From: an uncultured Pelagibacteraceae bacterium
Lineage (GTDB): Bacteria > Pseudomonadota > Alphaproteobacteria > Pelagibacterales > Pelagibacteraceae
DNA: 52,614 nt
Assembly: GCA_902601315.1 (NCBI GenBank)
Contig: CACKMS010000008.1
Span: forward strand, 1-52,614
Reading direction: 5' to 3'
Position numbers and translations under genes: made by a program. The notes beneath the pieces are model-generated. The model saw nothing but the letters and a program-made list of their open reading frames with translations, ran no database searches and was not told the DNA's origin. Shown in pieces: positions 17,056-24,906 of the stretch; position 1 is the first letter of the stretch; every line of letters begins with the position of its first letter.

Positions 17056-18360
17056 TTGAGACTAATTAATGACAACAGCTGTGTTTGGATAAACCAACTT
17101 CAAGCTAGGAATAACACTAAAATATTATCGGAAAATTTAATTTGTGATTATCTTATTGTTGGAGCTGGATATACTGGTTTATCTGCAGCTAGGAAACTAT
17201 CTGAAATTAAAAGAACATCAAAAATTATTGTAATAGATGCGCAATTGGCAGGTGAAGGTGGTAGTGGAAGAAACTCTGGTTACTTGGTGGATACAACTTT
17301 AAATGATGGATTTACGTCAAACAAAGATATTAATAATTACAAAACTAAAACAAAAATTTATGATTTAGGTATTAAAACTGTCAAAAAATATATTAAAGAA
17401 TTTCAAGTCGATTGTGATTGGAACGAATGTGGAAAATATTTTGCATCCTCAAGTCTAAAAGATGAGGATAAAGCAAGATTATTTAGCAAACTTCTAAATG
17501 AGCTGGGTTTTCAAAATGAAGTATTAGATAAATCAAAAATTAAAGATAAGTTAGGAACCTCTTTTTACAAAATTGGAGTTTATACAAAAGGTGGAATACT
17601 TTTAAATCCTGCTAAATTAGCAAGATCAATGATTTATACTTTGCCAGACAATGTTGAATTATATGAAAATACAGAGTTATTAAATTGGAAAAAAGTTTCA
17701 AATAATATTGAGTGTAAATTTGAAAAAAATCAAATTAAAGCAAAAAAAATAATATTTTGTACTAATGGGTTTTTAAAATCATTAAATATTGAAAAAAATT
17801 TTTGTTTTCCAATTACTCTTACTGCTAGTATGACACGCCCTCTAACAGAAAATGAATTTAAAGAAATAGGGTCTCCAAAGGAGTGGGGGGTGTTACCAAT
17901 TAGACCTATGGGAGCAACCATCAGAACCACGAAAGATCGTAGAATATTAATTAGAAATACTGCTGAAGTTAAAAACCCTTATTCAATGGAGAGATCAATA
18001 TTAACTAAAAAATCTAAATTACATCTTGCTGGGATTAAAAAAAGATATCCAAACTTGCCTGATAATATAATAGAAAATAGTTGGTCTGGTATTGTTTGCA
18101 GAAGTGGTAATAGTTCACAAATTTTTAAAAAAATCGATAATAATATTTATGCTGCAGGCTGTTACAACGGTTCAGGTATTGGAGTAGGAACTTTATTTGG
18201 TGAACAAATAGCATTAATGGCTACTGACCAACAATCTGATGAAATATCTATTATAGATGAAAGACAAAAACCCAATTGGTTACCACCTCAACCTTTTTTA
18301 AATCTAGGAATTCACACTAGATTAGTCTACGAAAGAATTAAAGCAAGGTCTGATGTTTAA
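17056..18360 (+). CDS. FAD-dependent oxidoreductase of the D-amino-acid oxidase (DAO) superfamily
   Basis: A 434-residue flavoprotein. The Rossmann FAD motif is GAGYTGLSAARKL (36-48), followed by GEGGSGRNSGYL (67-78), a signature shared by gamma-glutamylputrescine oxidase-like enzymes and the large subunit of taurine dehydrogenase. The C-terminal YAAGCYNGSGIGVGTLFGEQIA closes the FAD site. It probably oxidises a primary or secondary amine. Its place right after xsc makes taurine, giving sulfoacetaldehyde, a reasonable candidate substrate, but this is inference. The start is TTG 17056, giving a residue 1-30 leader like other members. Overlaps the next small gene by 8 bases. Confidence 0.75.
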   Translation: MRLINDNSCVWINQLQARNNTKILSENLICDYLIVGAGYTGLSAARKLSEIKRTSKIIVIDAQLAGEGGSGRNSGYLVDTTLNDGFTSNKDINNYKTKTKIYDLGIKTVKKYIKEFQVDCDWNECGKYFASSSLKDEDKARLFSKLLNELGFQNEVLDKSKIKDKLGTSFYKIGVYTKGGILLNPAKLARSMIYTLPDNVELYENTELLNWKKVSNNIECKFEKNQIKAKKIIFCTNGFLKSLNIEKNFCFPITLTASMTRPLTENEFKEIGSPKEWGVLPIRPMGATIRTTKDRRILIRNTAEVKNPYSMERSILTKKSKLHLAGIKKRYPNLPDNIIENSWSGIVCRSGNSSQIFKKIDNNIYAAGCYNGSGIGVGTLFGEQIALMATDQQSDEISIIDERQKPNWLPPQPFLNLGIHTRLVYERIKARSDV

Positions 18361-18562
18361 AATTAATAATAACTTAAAAATTTTTTTACTTGTATTAATA
18401 GCTATACTTATTCTTTTTTTTACAAAAGGAAAATATGGAGAATTTAGTAAAAGCAAATCAATAAAGGCATGTATAATTGCACAAAAAAGTAAATCCAAAA
18501 ATAAACCTATCGAAGAGATTAAAATCTTTTGTGAAAAGGAAGTGACAAAAAAAATAGATTAA
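18353..18562 (+). CDS. 69-residue membrane-anchored small protein, unknown
   Basis: A frame between the FAD oxidoreductase (8-base overlap) and the aminotransferase (1-base overlap), so it is translationally coupled to both. One hydrophobic segment (IFLLVLIAILILFF, about 9-22) is followed by a basic region with two cysteines, in KACIIAQ and KIFCEKE. The layout suggests an inner-membrane anchor with a small periplasmic or cytoplasmic domain. No family recognised. It resembles in plan, though not clearly in sequence, the 104-residue protein at 27483-27797. Confidence 0.65.
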   Translation: MFKINNNLKIFLLVLIAILILFFTKGKYGEFSKSKSIKACIIAQKSKSKNKPIEEIKIFCEKEVTKKID

Positions 18563-19707
18563 TGAAAAAGTCCAATAGATCAAATGTTGATCCATTCATT
18601 GTAATGGATGTGATGGAAGCTGCAAGAAAAGCAGAGCAGTCTGGTAAAAAAATTGTTCATATGGAAGTTGGTCAACCTGGAACACCTGCTCCAAAAGTTG
18701 CTAATGAATATATTACAAAAGAATTAAAAAATAATAATCTTGGATATACTGTTACTTTGGGCTTACCTCAGTTACGATCTAGAATTTCAAAATTGTACGG
18801 TGAATGGTACAACATTGATTTAAATCCAGAACGAGTAATTATCACAACTGGTTCCTCTGGAGGGTTTATATTGTCATTTGCAACATTATTTGATGCAGGA
18901 GATAGAGTTGGTATAGGTTCTCCAGGATATCCAAGTTATAGACAAATCCTTAAAGCTCAAAATTTAGTACCTGTTGACATTGAAACAAAACTACAAAACA
19001 AATATCAACCAACTTCAGAAGATATAAAGAAAAATAATTTAAATGGGGTTTTAGTAGCCTCTCCAGCAAATCCAACTGGGTCAATGTTAGATAAATCTTC
19101 TCTTACAAAATTAATTGAATGTTCTGAAGAATATAATGTAAGTTTTATTAGCGATGAAATATATCATGGTATAGAATATGACAATAAAGCTGTCTCCGCG
19201 TTACAAATTACTAATGATTGTTATGTAATAAATTCTTTTTCAAAATATTTTTCAATGACTGGTTGGAGAGTTGGGTGGATGATTGTTCCAGAAGATCATG
19301 TAAGACAGGTTGAAAAAGTTTCACAAAATTTATTTATCTGTCCTCCACATGCTAGTCAAATTACTGCTCTTGCTGCGTTAGATGCTAAAGACGAATTAGA
19401 TAAAAATGTTGATGTTTATAGGAAAAATAGAGAAATTCTTTTGAAAGAATTACCAGAAGCTGGCTTTACAACTTTTTCTCCACCAGATGGAGCTTTTTAT
19501 ATTTATGTAGATATTTCTGAATATTCAAATGACAGTTTGTTTTTTTGTAAAAAGGTTTTGGAAGAAGCTAATGTGGCTATAACTCCAGGAATTGATTTTG
19601 ACCAAAAAAGAGGAAATTCTACAATACGTTTCTCATATGCAAGAAGTACAGAAGATATAATTGAAGGTGCTAAGAAAATTAAAGAATTTATGTTAAAAAA
19701 TTATTAG
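18562..19707 (+). CDS. Class I PLP-dependent aminotransferase
   Basis: A 381-residue fold type I aminotransferase. PLP-site residues are visible: SPANPTG with Asn170, DEIYHG with Asp198, and the Schiff-base Lys228 in NSFSKYFSMTGWRVGW. The C-terminal RFSYARS supplies the carboxylate-binding Arg. These mark the aspartate/aromatic aminotransferase group, but the amino donor cannot be read from sequence. Coupled by a 1-base overlap to the small membrane protein and so to the FAD oxidoreductase, which might suggest a shared amine or amino-acid pathway. A strong hairpin terminator begins 2 bases after its stop codon. Confidence 0.8.
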   Translation: MKKSNRSNVDPFIVMDVMEAARKAEQSGKKIVHMEVGQPGTPAPKVANEYITKELKNNNLGYTVTLGLPQLRSRISKLYGEWYNIDLNPERVIITTGSSGGFILSFATLFDAGDRVGIGSPGYPSYRQILKAQNLVPVDIETKLQNKYQPTSEDIKKNNLNGVLVASPANPTGSMLDKSSLTKLIECSEEYNVSFISDEIYHGIEYDNKAVSALQITNDCYVINSFSKYFSMTGWRVGWMIVPEDHVRQVEKVSQNLFICPPHASQITALAALDAKDELDKNVDVYRKNREILLKELPEAGFTTFSPPDGAFYIYVDISEYSNDSLFFCKKVLEEANVAITPGIDFDQKRGNSTIRFSYARSTEDIIEGAKKIKEFMLKNY

Positions 19708-19708
19708 G

Positions 19709-19754
19709 AAGGGGGTCAGCTCTTTTAAGTAATACCAAAAGAGCTCCCCTTTTA
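19709..19754 (+). terminator. Rho-independent terminator after the aminotransferase gene
   Basis: The arm AAGGGG (19709-19714), a 3-base bulge, and AGCTCTTTT (19718-19726) pair with AAAAGAGCT (19737-19745) and CCCCTT (19746-19751), leaving a 10-base loop, then T residues. It is by far the most GC-rich stem in the surrounding sequence and sits directly behind the stop codon. Confidence 0.75.
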
Positions 19755-20049
19755 TGCCTTTTTGGTTAAATCCATCAAATGAATTTAATTTGTTATTAGT
19801 TTAATATGTAATATCTCACCAGCTAAGTGTCAGGTGGCGTTATTTTATACATTCGCACCTCCATAACTTAAAAAATAATTTTTTGTTAGGTTGTATGCAA
19901 CAAATTTATTTATATTTTTTATGAATATATAATTTGAATACAACCTGATTGTTTTGTATTATCTCGACATTCAAATTAGCCACATAGACTCATTTACAAA
20001 TTAAATATTTTTGTTACATGATAAAAATAATTTTTAATTATTAAAATAT
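19755..20049. other. Gene-free 295-base stretch with several possible RNA hairpins
   Basis: No convincing coding frame is seen. Two structured parts stand out. First, at about 19818-19862, CACC, AGGTGGCG and CGCACCT occur in order, so AGGTGGCG can pair either with the upstream CACC or with the downstream CGCACCT, giving mutually exclusive hairpins. Second, AGGTTGTAT at 19888-19896 can pair with ATACAACCT at 19937-19945, enclosing a further AT-rich inner stem. The region could hold a small RNA or the leader of the 63-residue ORF at 20050 and the photolyase gene. I do not recognise it as 6S RNA, SRP RNA or a named riboswitch. Confidence 0.45.
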
Positions 20050-20241
20050 ATGAAAACAATATTTGTTGTAGGATCAAAAAAACATACTTTAAAATACACA
20101 AGAAAAATGCCTGAAGGCGAAGTAAAGAAAATGAAATCTTTTGTAACAAATAAAGGTCAGAAATTAGAAAAAACTTCAAAATTTAAAATCTTAAATATTT
20201 CTGATGACAAAAATTCAAGAACTTTCAAAATAAACCTTTAA
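20050..20241 (+). CDS. 63-residue unknown basic protein
   Basis: An ATG-started frame beginning [20 protein letters not shown], Lys-rich, with no membrane segment or signal peptide and no recognised motif. A repeated short beta pattern (TIFVVG, SFVTNKG, KFKILNI, TFKINL) suggests a small beta-sheet protein. It stops 8 bases before the photolyase ATG, so the two are probably cotranscribed. The structured gene-free stretch lies directly upstream. Confidence 0.6.
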   Translation: MKTIFVVGSKKHTLKYTRKMPEGEVKKMKSFVTNKGQKLEKTSKFKILNISDDKNSRTFKINL

Positions 20242-20249
20242 TTAGACTA

Positions 20250-21707
20250 ATGAATAAAATCGTGTGGTTTAGGAATGATCTACGTGTATTTAATAACGAT
20301 GCTTTTAATGAAGCCACTAAATTAGGAAATATTCTTCCAATTTTTATTTTTGATAAAGAATTTTACAAATTACCAACTTCAAGTTCATTTCATCTTGATT
20401 TTTTAAAATCATCACTACAAGATTTAACTAAAACGTTTAGTAAGAAATACAACTCCAAACTCAATATTTATTATGGAGATACATTAGAAATTTTAAATCA
20501 TTTAATCGATAAATTTAAAATAAATGAAGTTTATTCTAATATAATATTTAAGAATATGTACGTAACTAACTTAGACAAAGAGGTTAGTTTTTTATTTAAA
20601 GAAAAAAAAGTTAATTGGAGAATTTCCAATCAATTTGGTGTTCAATTAAATCACAGAATTAGAGATAAATGGTCATATAATTGGAACAAATTTATAAATA
20701 GTAAACATACAGGCTCCTACATTAATTGTGGATTTATTAAAGATGATCATGTTGAGGATTTAACTAAAATAGAGACAAACAATATAGAGAATGGAGATAT
20801 TCAGGTAGGAGGAAGGCAAAATGCAATAAGACTTTTAGATACTTTTCTCGATGACAGGTCTGAAAATTATCAGCGGGAAATGTCTTCTCCCATAACAGGT
20901 GAAGTTTCATGCTCAAGATTAAGCCCGCATATTGCCTATGGAAATATTTCGATTACAGAAATATTTAAAAAAACAAATGATAAATTAAAATCTGAATTAT
21001 CATATACAAAAAAGAAATCTTTAATTGCTTTTAAGAGTAGATTGGCATGGCACTGCCATTTTATTCAAAAATTATATGACGAGCCTGAAATAGAGTTTAG
21101 AAACATGAATAGCGCTTATAATGGAATTAGAGAAAATGATTTTAATGAGAAGTTTTATTTAGCATGGAAAAATGGGACTACAGGATTTCCATTTGTAGAT
21201 GCTTGTATGAGATATCTAAAAAAAAATGGTTGGATTAATTTTAGAATGAGAGCAATGTTGGTTTCATTTGCTTCATACCAATTATGGTTAGATTGGAAAA
21301 AAACTTCTAAACATTTAGCAAGATTATTTACTGATTATGAGCCAGGAATTCATTATTCTCAATTTCAAATGCAATCTGGTACAACAGGAATAAACTCAAT
21401 AAGAATTTATAATCCTATAAAACAATCAACTGATCAGGATCCAAATGGAGATTTCATAAAAAAATGGGTTCCAGAGTTAAAAAATGTTCCTGGAAAATTA
21501 ATTCATGAACCTTGGAAGCTTACATATATTGATCAAAAAGGAATTAATTTAGAAATTGGTAAAGATTATCCATTTCCAATAGTTGATAACCAACTATCAA
21601 CAAAAATTGCTAGAGATAAAATTTGGAACGTAAAAAAATCTAAAGAAGCTAAAATTGTTTCAGCAGAAGTTCTAAAAAAACATGCAAGCTTATCTCAACG
21701 AAGATAG
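20250..21707 (+). CDS. phrB: DNA photolyase/cryptochrome family protein
   Basis: A 485-residue flavoprotein with the N-terminal antenna domain ([19 protein letters not shown]) and the C-terminal FAD-binding domain ([42 protein letters not shown]). It repairs UV pyrimidine dimers using blue light, or acts as a cryptochrome. The FAD/lesion site segment reads [24 protein letters not shown], which departs from the NGGWQWAASTGTD-type sequence of E. coli PhrB but keeps the Asn of YNP that contacts flavin. This looks like a distinct photolyase subgroup. A surface-water lifestyle fits. Confidence 0.88.
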   Translation: MNKIVWFRNDLRVFNNDAFNEATKLGNILPIFIFDKEFYKLPTSSSFHLDFLKSSLQDLTKTFSKKYNSKLNIYYGDTLEILNHLIDKFKINEVYSNIIFKNMYVTNLDKEVSFLFKEKKVNWRISNQFGVQLNHRIRDKWSYNWNKFINSKHTGSYINCGFIKDDHVEDLTKIETNNIENGDIQVGGRQNAIRLLDTFLDDRSENYQREMSSPITGEVSCSRLSPHIAYGNISITEIFKKTNDKLKSELSYTKKKSLIAFKSRLAWHCHFIQKLYDEPEIEFRNMNSAYNGIRENDFNEKFYLAWKNGTTGFPFVDACMRYLKKNGWINFRMRAMLVSFASYQLWLDWKKTSKHLARLFTDYEPGIHYSQFQMQSGTTGINSIRIYNPIKQSTDQDPNGDFIKKWVPELKNVPGKLIHEPWKLTYIDQKGINLEIGKDYPFPIVDNQLSTKIARDKIWNVKKSKEAKIVSAEVLKKHASLSQRR

Positions 21708-21726
21708 AATTTATAGTAATCGTTTG

Positions 21727-22278
21727 ATGACTTTCAAAAAATATCAATGGAAATGTAGGTTACTCGTTTTAAACACACCTAATTACAGTCATCCAGAATT
21801 TAAGAGATCAAAAGTTTTATATCAAAAAGATATAAAAGGTTTTCATAAAAGGTACATAAAATTAATCACAAAATTGAGTAAGTCAAAAAAATTTAAAGTT
21901 ATTTTAATTGATTTTAATGGTTCAAAAATTAATGAATTGGATAAAGTGTATACAAAAAAAATCTTTGAAATAGTTGATAAAATGCCATTGAATAAATTAA
22001 TTAAAGGTAAAAATTTTAAACCCTTAAATCTTTCCTTATTTTCAGATTATAAACCAGAAACAACTTTAAAAGGCTTAGGCTTTAAAGATAAGGAAAAAGC
22101 ATTATTTACTATTTCAGCTATAAAAAAAAGACCAATAAAGTATCAAGTAAATGTTATTGCGACTATGCTAGGTAGGGCTAAAAATCATCCAAATAAAACA
22201 AAAGACATGAATGATGCTATAATTGTTTTTACCAAATGGATGGAAAATTATAAAATCAATAAAAAAAAACAAAATTAA
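21727..22278 (+). CDS. Unknown two-part protein, DUF4174-like N-terminal region
   Basis: The 183-residue product starts at ATG 21727 (MTFKKYQWKCRLLVLNTPN), which avoids the 26-base overlap with phrB that an upstream ATG at 21682 would give. Residues about 8-60 (KCRLLVLNTPNYSHPEFKRS to FKVILIDFNG) resemble the thioredoxin-like DUF4174 pattern without obvious redox cysteines. The second part, TTLKGLGFKDKEKALFTISAI to DAIIVFTKWMENY, looks like a helical module known from unnamed marine proteins. It follows phrB by 19 bases. Function not known; a link to light or oxidative stress is only suggested by position. Confidence 0.6.
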   Translation: MTFKKYQWKCRLLVLNTPNYSHPEFKRSKVLYQKDIKGFHKRYIKLITKLSKSKKFKVILIDFNGSKINELDKVYTKKIFEIVDKMPLNKLIKGKNFKPLNLSLFSDYKPETTLKGLGFKDKEKALFTISAIKKRPIKYQVNVIATMLGRAKNHPNKTKDMNDAIIVFTKWMENYKINKKKQN

Positions 22279-22300
22279 GGGATTTTCATAAATAGAATTT

Positions 22301-22378
22301 TTATTCGTTTTTGAAATTATATTGGGCAATAATGCCTAAAAGGAATATCGTAAATGAAAGAATAGTAACTGTTTCCAA
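22301..22378 (-). CDS. Doubtful 25-residue hydrophobic peptide
   Basis: In the 178-base gap 22279-22456, a TTG-started minus-strand frame would encode METVTILSFTIFLLGIIAQY plus a short charged end, a plausible single membrane helix. A 24-codon plus-strand frame from the ATG at 22331 overlaps it and is equally open. No ribosome binding site supports either. Listed because the hydrophobic pattern is unusually clean; it may be chance. Confidence 0.2.
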   Translation of the reverse strand: METVTILSFTIFLLGIIAQYNFKNE

Positions 22379-22456
22379 TATTGTTAAAGTTCAAGAAATT
22401 ATTTAAATATTTACCTAGAACTAGATTACTGTAATTTTTTTTGTTAATAGTAGTTT

Positions 22457-22729
22457 ATGGCCTTATTAAATGAAAAATTAAAAATGATAACCTGTTCAGA
22501 TTTTAGGACATTCCTAAAAAAGATGATTAAAGATAAAATTGAAAAAGAATGGACAGAAAACTTTGTTGAAAACCTAAATTTAGTGATGGTATCAAGAAAT
22601 ACAATTAAAAGAAGATATGAAGATAAAGGTATTGATCTCATAAGACTTATTAATGATGTTAGTTATTATAAACATGTAAAGAAAAAAGTTAATTCTAGAG
22701 GAAATTTAGAATTTCAAGACCAGCAATAA
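22457..22729 (+). CDS. 90-residue unknown protein
   Basis: An ATG frame encoding a charged, mostly helical small protein (MALLNEKLKMITCSDFRTFL, then KKMIKDKIEKEW). The centre LVMVSRNTIKRRYEDKGIDLIRLI has a helix-turn-helix-like spacing, but I cannot assign it to a DNA-binding family. No signal peptide or membrane span. It stands at the head of a short run with the 37-residue basic peptide and the large autotransporter-like gene, with gaps of 3 and 6 bases. Confidence 0.55.
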   Translation: MALLNEKLKMITCSDFRTFLKKMIKDKIEKEWTENFVENLNLVMVSRNTIKRRYEDKGIDLIRLINDVSYYKHVKKKVNSRGNLEFQDQQ

Positions 22730-22732
22730 AAA

Positions 22733-22846
22733 ATGTCTAAAAGATATAGTGGTAAATCATTTAAAGACTCTAGTGTGATGAAAAAAGCAAAATTAACTCT
22801 TAAAGAAAAGAGAAAACATAAAAGAGATAAAAAAAAGTCTAATTAA
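22733..22846 (+). CDS. 37-residue highly basic peptide
   Basis: ATG at 22733 to TAA 22844-22846. The product begins MSKRYSGKSFKDSSVMKKAK and ends in a Lys/Arg-rich stretch; 17 of 37 residues are Lys or Arg. It is wedged between the 90-residue ORF and the autotransporter-like gene with gaps of 3 and 6 bases, so cotranscription is likely. It could be a nucleic-acid-binding peptide. No family recognised. Confidence 0.45.
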   Translation: MSKRYSGKSFKDSSVMKKAKLTLKEKRKHKRDKKKSN

Positions 22847-22852
22847 TAATTA

Positions 22853-24886
22853 ATGAAAAATATTTTAAGGACAAAATTATTAGGTATTATTTTATTTGTT
22901 CTTTTTTTTTCTAATGACGCCAAAGCATCTTGTTCAACTACCATATCTGTAGCAACAAGTGCTCAATTAACTTGCAATGTTGGTGATGTCTTAAATATTT
23001 CATCAACTGGATCAATTATACGTAGTGGAAGTAAAGCAGTTGCTGCAAATAATGGTGTTGGTGCATCAAGTACAACCGTAATCAACCATGGTTTGATAAG
23101 TGCAACGAATGAGACCATAAATATGAAAAGCGCCAGTGGAACAAATAAAATTACTAATTCAGGTACAATAAATACAGCTCAAAATGAAAATGATAGCAGT
23201 GGCATTGCTATTGTAGTTCAGAAAACAGATGGAACTGAGATTGTTAATAGTGGAACTATTCATGGAGGAAAATATGCTATACAAGGTCTAGAAACTGACG
23301 ATGTAACCATTACAAACAGTGGTACTATTTCTGCAAATTTAAATACTTCTCCCGCCATTTACCTTACGAATGGAACAGATGCAACAATAACAAACACTGG
23401 AACTATTACAAGTTTAAGACATGGAATTAGACTTGGTAAATCTCATGGTTCATTCAATAATGCTACAATTATTAATTCTGGTTTAATTGCTGGAACAACT
23501 CATAATAATAGAAATTCAATATATGTTAGCGATGATAACAATGTAACTTCAGGGTTTAATTTAATAACAAAAGGAGAAGGACGTTATGATGGTAAAATTC
23601 TACTTAGTGATCAAAATGAAACAACCGGTGAAACATTTTTCGACTTTACTTTAGATTGCAGCATTTCAAGAGATCAGACCATAGAAATTCATGAGAAAAA
23701 AAATATGAGGGTAATTAATAACCTATGTGGAAACGATACTTATGAAATTCTAGATTCGAATTTAGATCCAGATCCAGATAATTCAGAAACTAATGGTTAT
23801 CTTAGAATTTATGGAGAAGATCTAGATATTGATAGTCATAATCAAAAACACAGAACAGAAATATTTATCTCAAATTTAAATAATATTTTTGAAAATTTAA
23901 ATAACTATAATGAAAAAAGTATTTATTTTTCAAAAACTAAAAGAAATAATATTTACACTAATACTGAAAATGGAGTTACAGGATACTTTGAAAATAAAAT
24001 TGATGAAAAATTTGCCCCATTTATAAGTTACTCAACTCAAAATGTATCATTTAATAATGGAGAATATATAAATAATGACAAACTTTCACTTGGATTTAAA
24101 CACGAGGTTAAATATCAAGATAATAAAATATCATTTTTACCTTTAATTGGTATTTCAAGAAATAATATTACTGATGTTGAAACTGAAACAAATCAAGCAA
24201 TTGAAAAAAATTCCTACAGCCAACTTGCAGCAATAAATATAAATACGAAAAAAATTAAAAAATTTAATGATAAAAACAAACTATCGATAGAAGTTGAAGG
24301 AATTTACGGCATTCATAGATTTTCAAAATATATGTCAAGTTTTACAGATGGTGATTTGACTGTTGATGAAGCAGTTGACCAAGTCTTAGGCGCTGGGTTT
24401 ACAGTAAAAAATTCAAGCCAATTAAAAAACGGTTTTGTAATTGAGCCATATGGAAAATTTTCCTTAAATAATACCTTAAGCAATGACATTAATATAACTG
24501 CAGATGGAGAAAATAAAGAAGCGGGACATGTTATGAATGGAGTTTTGGCTAAAAGAGCCGGTATTAATTTATCAAAGAATAGTGATGAAATTAGTTTTAA
24601 ACTGAATATCGAACATAATAATCAAGATGGACTTATTGGAAATCTAGTCAATATCTCAGTAAGTAAAAAACTTCAAAGAATGGCTAAAATAAAAAGAGAA
24701 AAAGAAAAACCAGATCCAAAACTAGAAAAGCTTTTCGATCAATTAGTAATTGTTAAAGAAAATGAAAGATTGGCTAAATTAGCTGGGAATAATTTAAATG
24801 AAAATAAAATTTTAAAAGAAATGATAATTCAATTAATAAAAGAAAATCAAAAATTAAAGACAGTAAACAAATTATTAAAAAATTAA
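22853..24886 (+). CDS. Secreted autotransporter-like surface protein with C-terminal coiled coil
   Basis: A 677-residue exported protein. A signal peptide (1-26) ends at KAS before Cys27. Residues about 74-215 hold repeats of the type TNSGTI / NTGTI / INSGLI spaced roughly 25 residues apart, the pattern of a right-handed beta helix in adhesin passenger domains. Cys27/41 and Cys269/292 may form disulfides. Residues about 355-605 alternate polar and hydrophobic in strand-sized units (FAPFISYSTQNVSF, LSIEVEGIYGIHRF, FVIEPYGKFSLNN, ISFKLNIEHNN) like an outer-membrane barrel. Instead of ending in an aromatic residue, it continues into a charged heptad-like coiled coil (605-677). Adhesin or surface-layer role is inferred. 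Confidence 0.65.
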   Translation: MKNILRTKLLGIILFVLFFSNDAKASCSTTISVATSAQLTCNVGDVLNISSTGSIIRSGSKAVAANNGVGASSTTVINHGLISATNETINMKSASGTNKITNSGTINTAQNENDSSGIAIVVQKTDGTEIVNSGTIHGGKYAIQGLETDDVTITNSGTISANLNTSPAIYLTNGTDATITNTGTITSLRHGIRLGKSHGSFNNATIINSGLIAGTTHNNRNSIYVSDDNNVTSGFNLITKGEGRYDGKILLSDQNETTGETFFDFTLDCSISRDQTIEIHEKKNMRVINNLCGNDTYEILDSNLDPDPDNSETNGYLRIYGEDLDIDSHNQKHRTEIFISNLNNIFENLNNYNEKSIYFSKTKRNNIYTNTENGVTGYFENKIDEKFAPFISYSTQNVSFNNGEYINNDKLSLGFKHEVKYQDNKISFLPLIGISRNNITDVETETNQAIEKNSYSQLAAININTKKIKKFNDKNKLSIEVEGIYGIHRFSKYMSSFTDGDLTVDEAVDQVLGAGFTVKNSSQLKNGFVIEPYGKFSLNNTLSNDINITADGENKEAGHVMNGVLAKRAGINLSKNSDEISFKLNIEHNNQDGLIGNLVNISVSKKLQRMAKIKREKEKPDPKLEKLFDQLVIVKENERLAKLAGNNLNENKILKEMIIQLIKENQKLKTVNKLLKN

Positions 24887-24906
24887 GTAAATTAAATTTA
24901 AAAAGA

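Noticed and set aside
19755..20049. Identification of the gene-free region as 6S RNA, SRP RNA or tmRNA
   Set aside because: The SRP GGAAG tetraloop region, the tmRNA tRNA-like ends and a convincing 6S long bulged hairpin were not found.
22925..23500. Repeats in the autotransporter-like gene as a CRISPR or DNA tandem repeat
   Set aside because: The repetition is at protein level (NSGTI-type units) with differing nucleotides and no identical spaced repeats.
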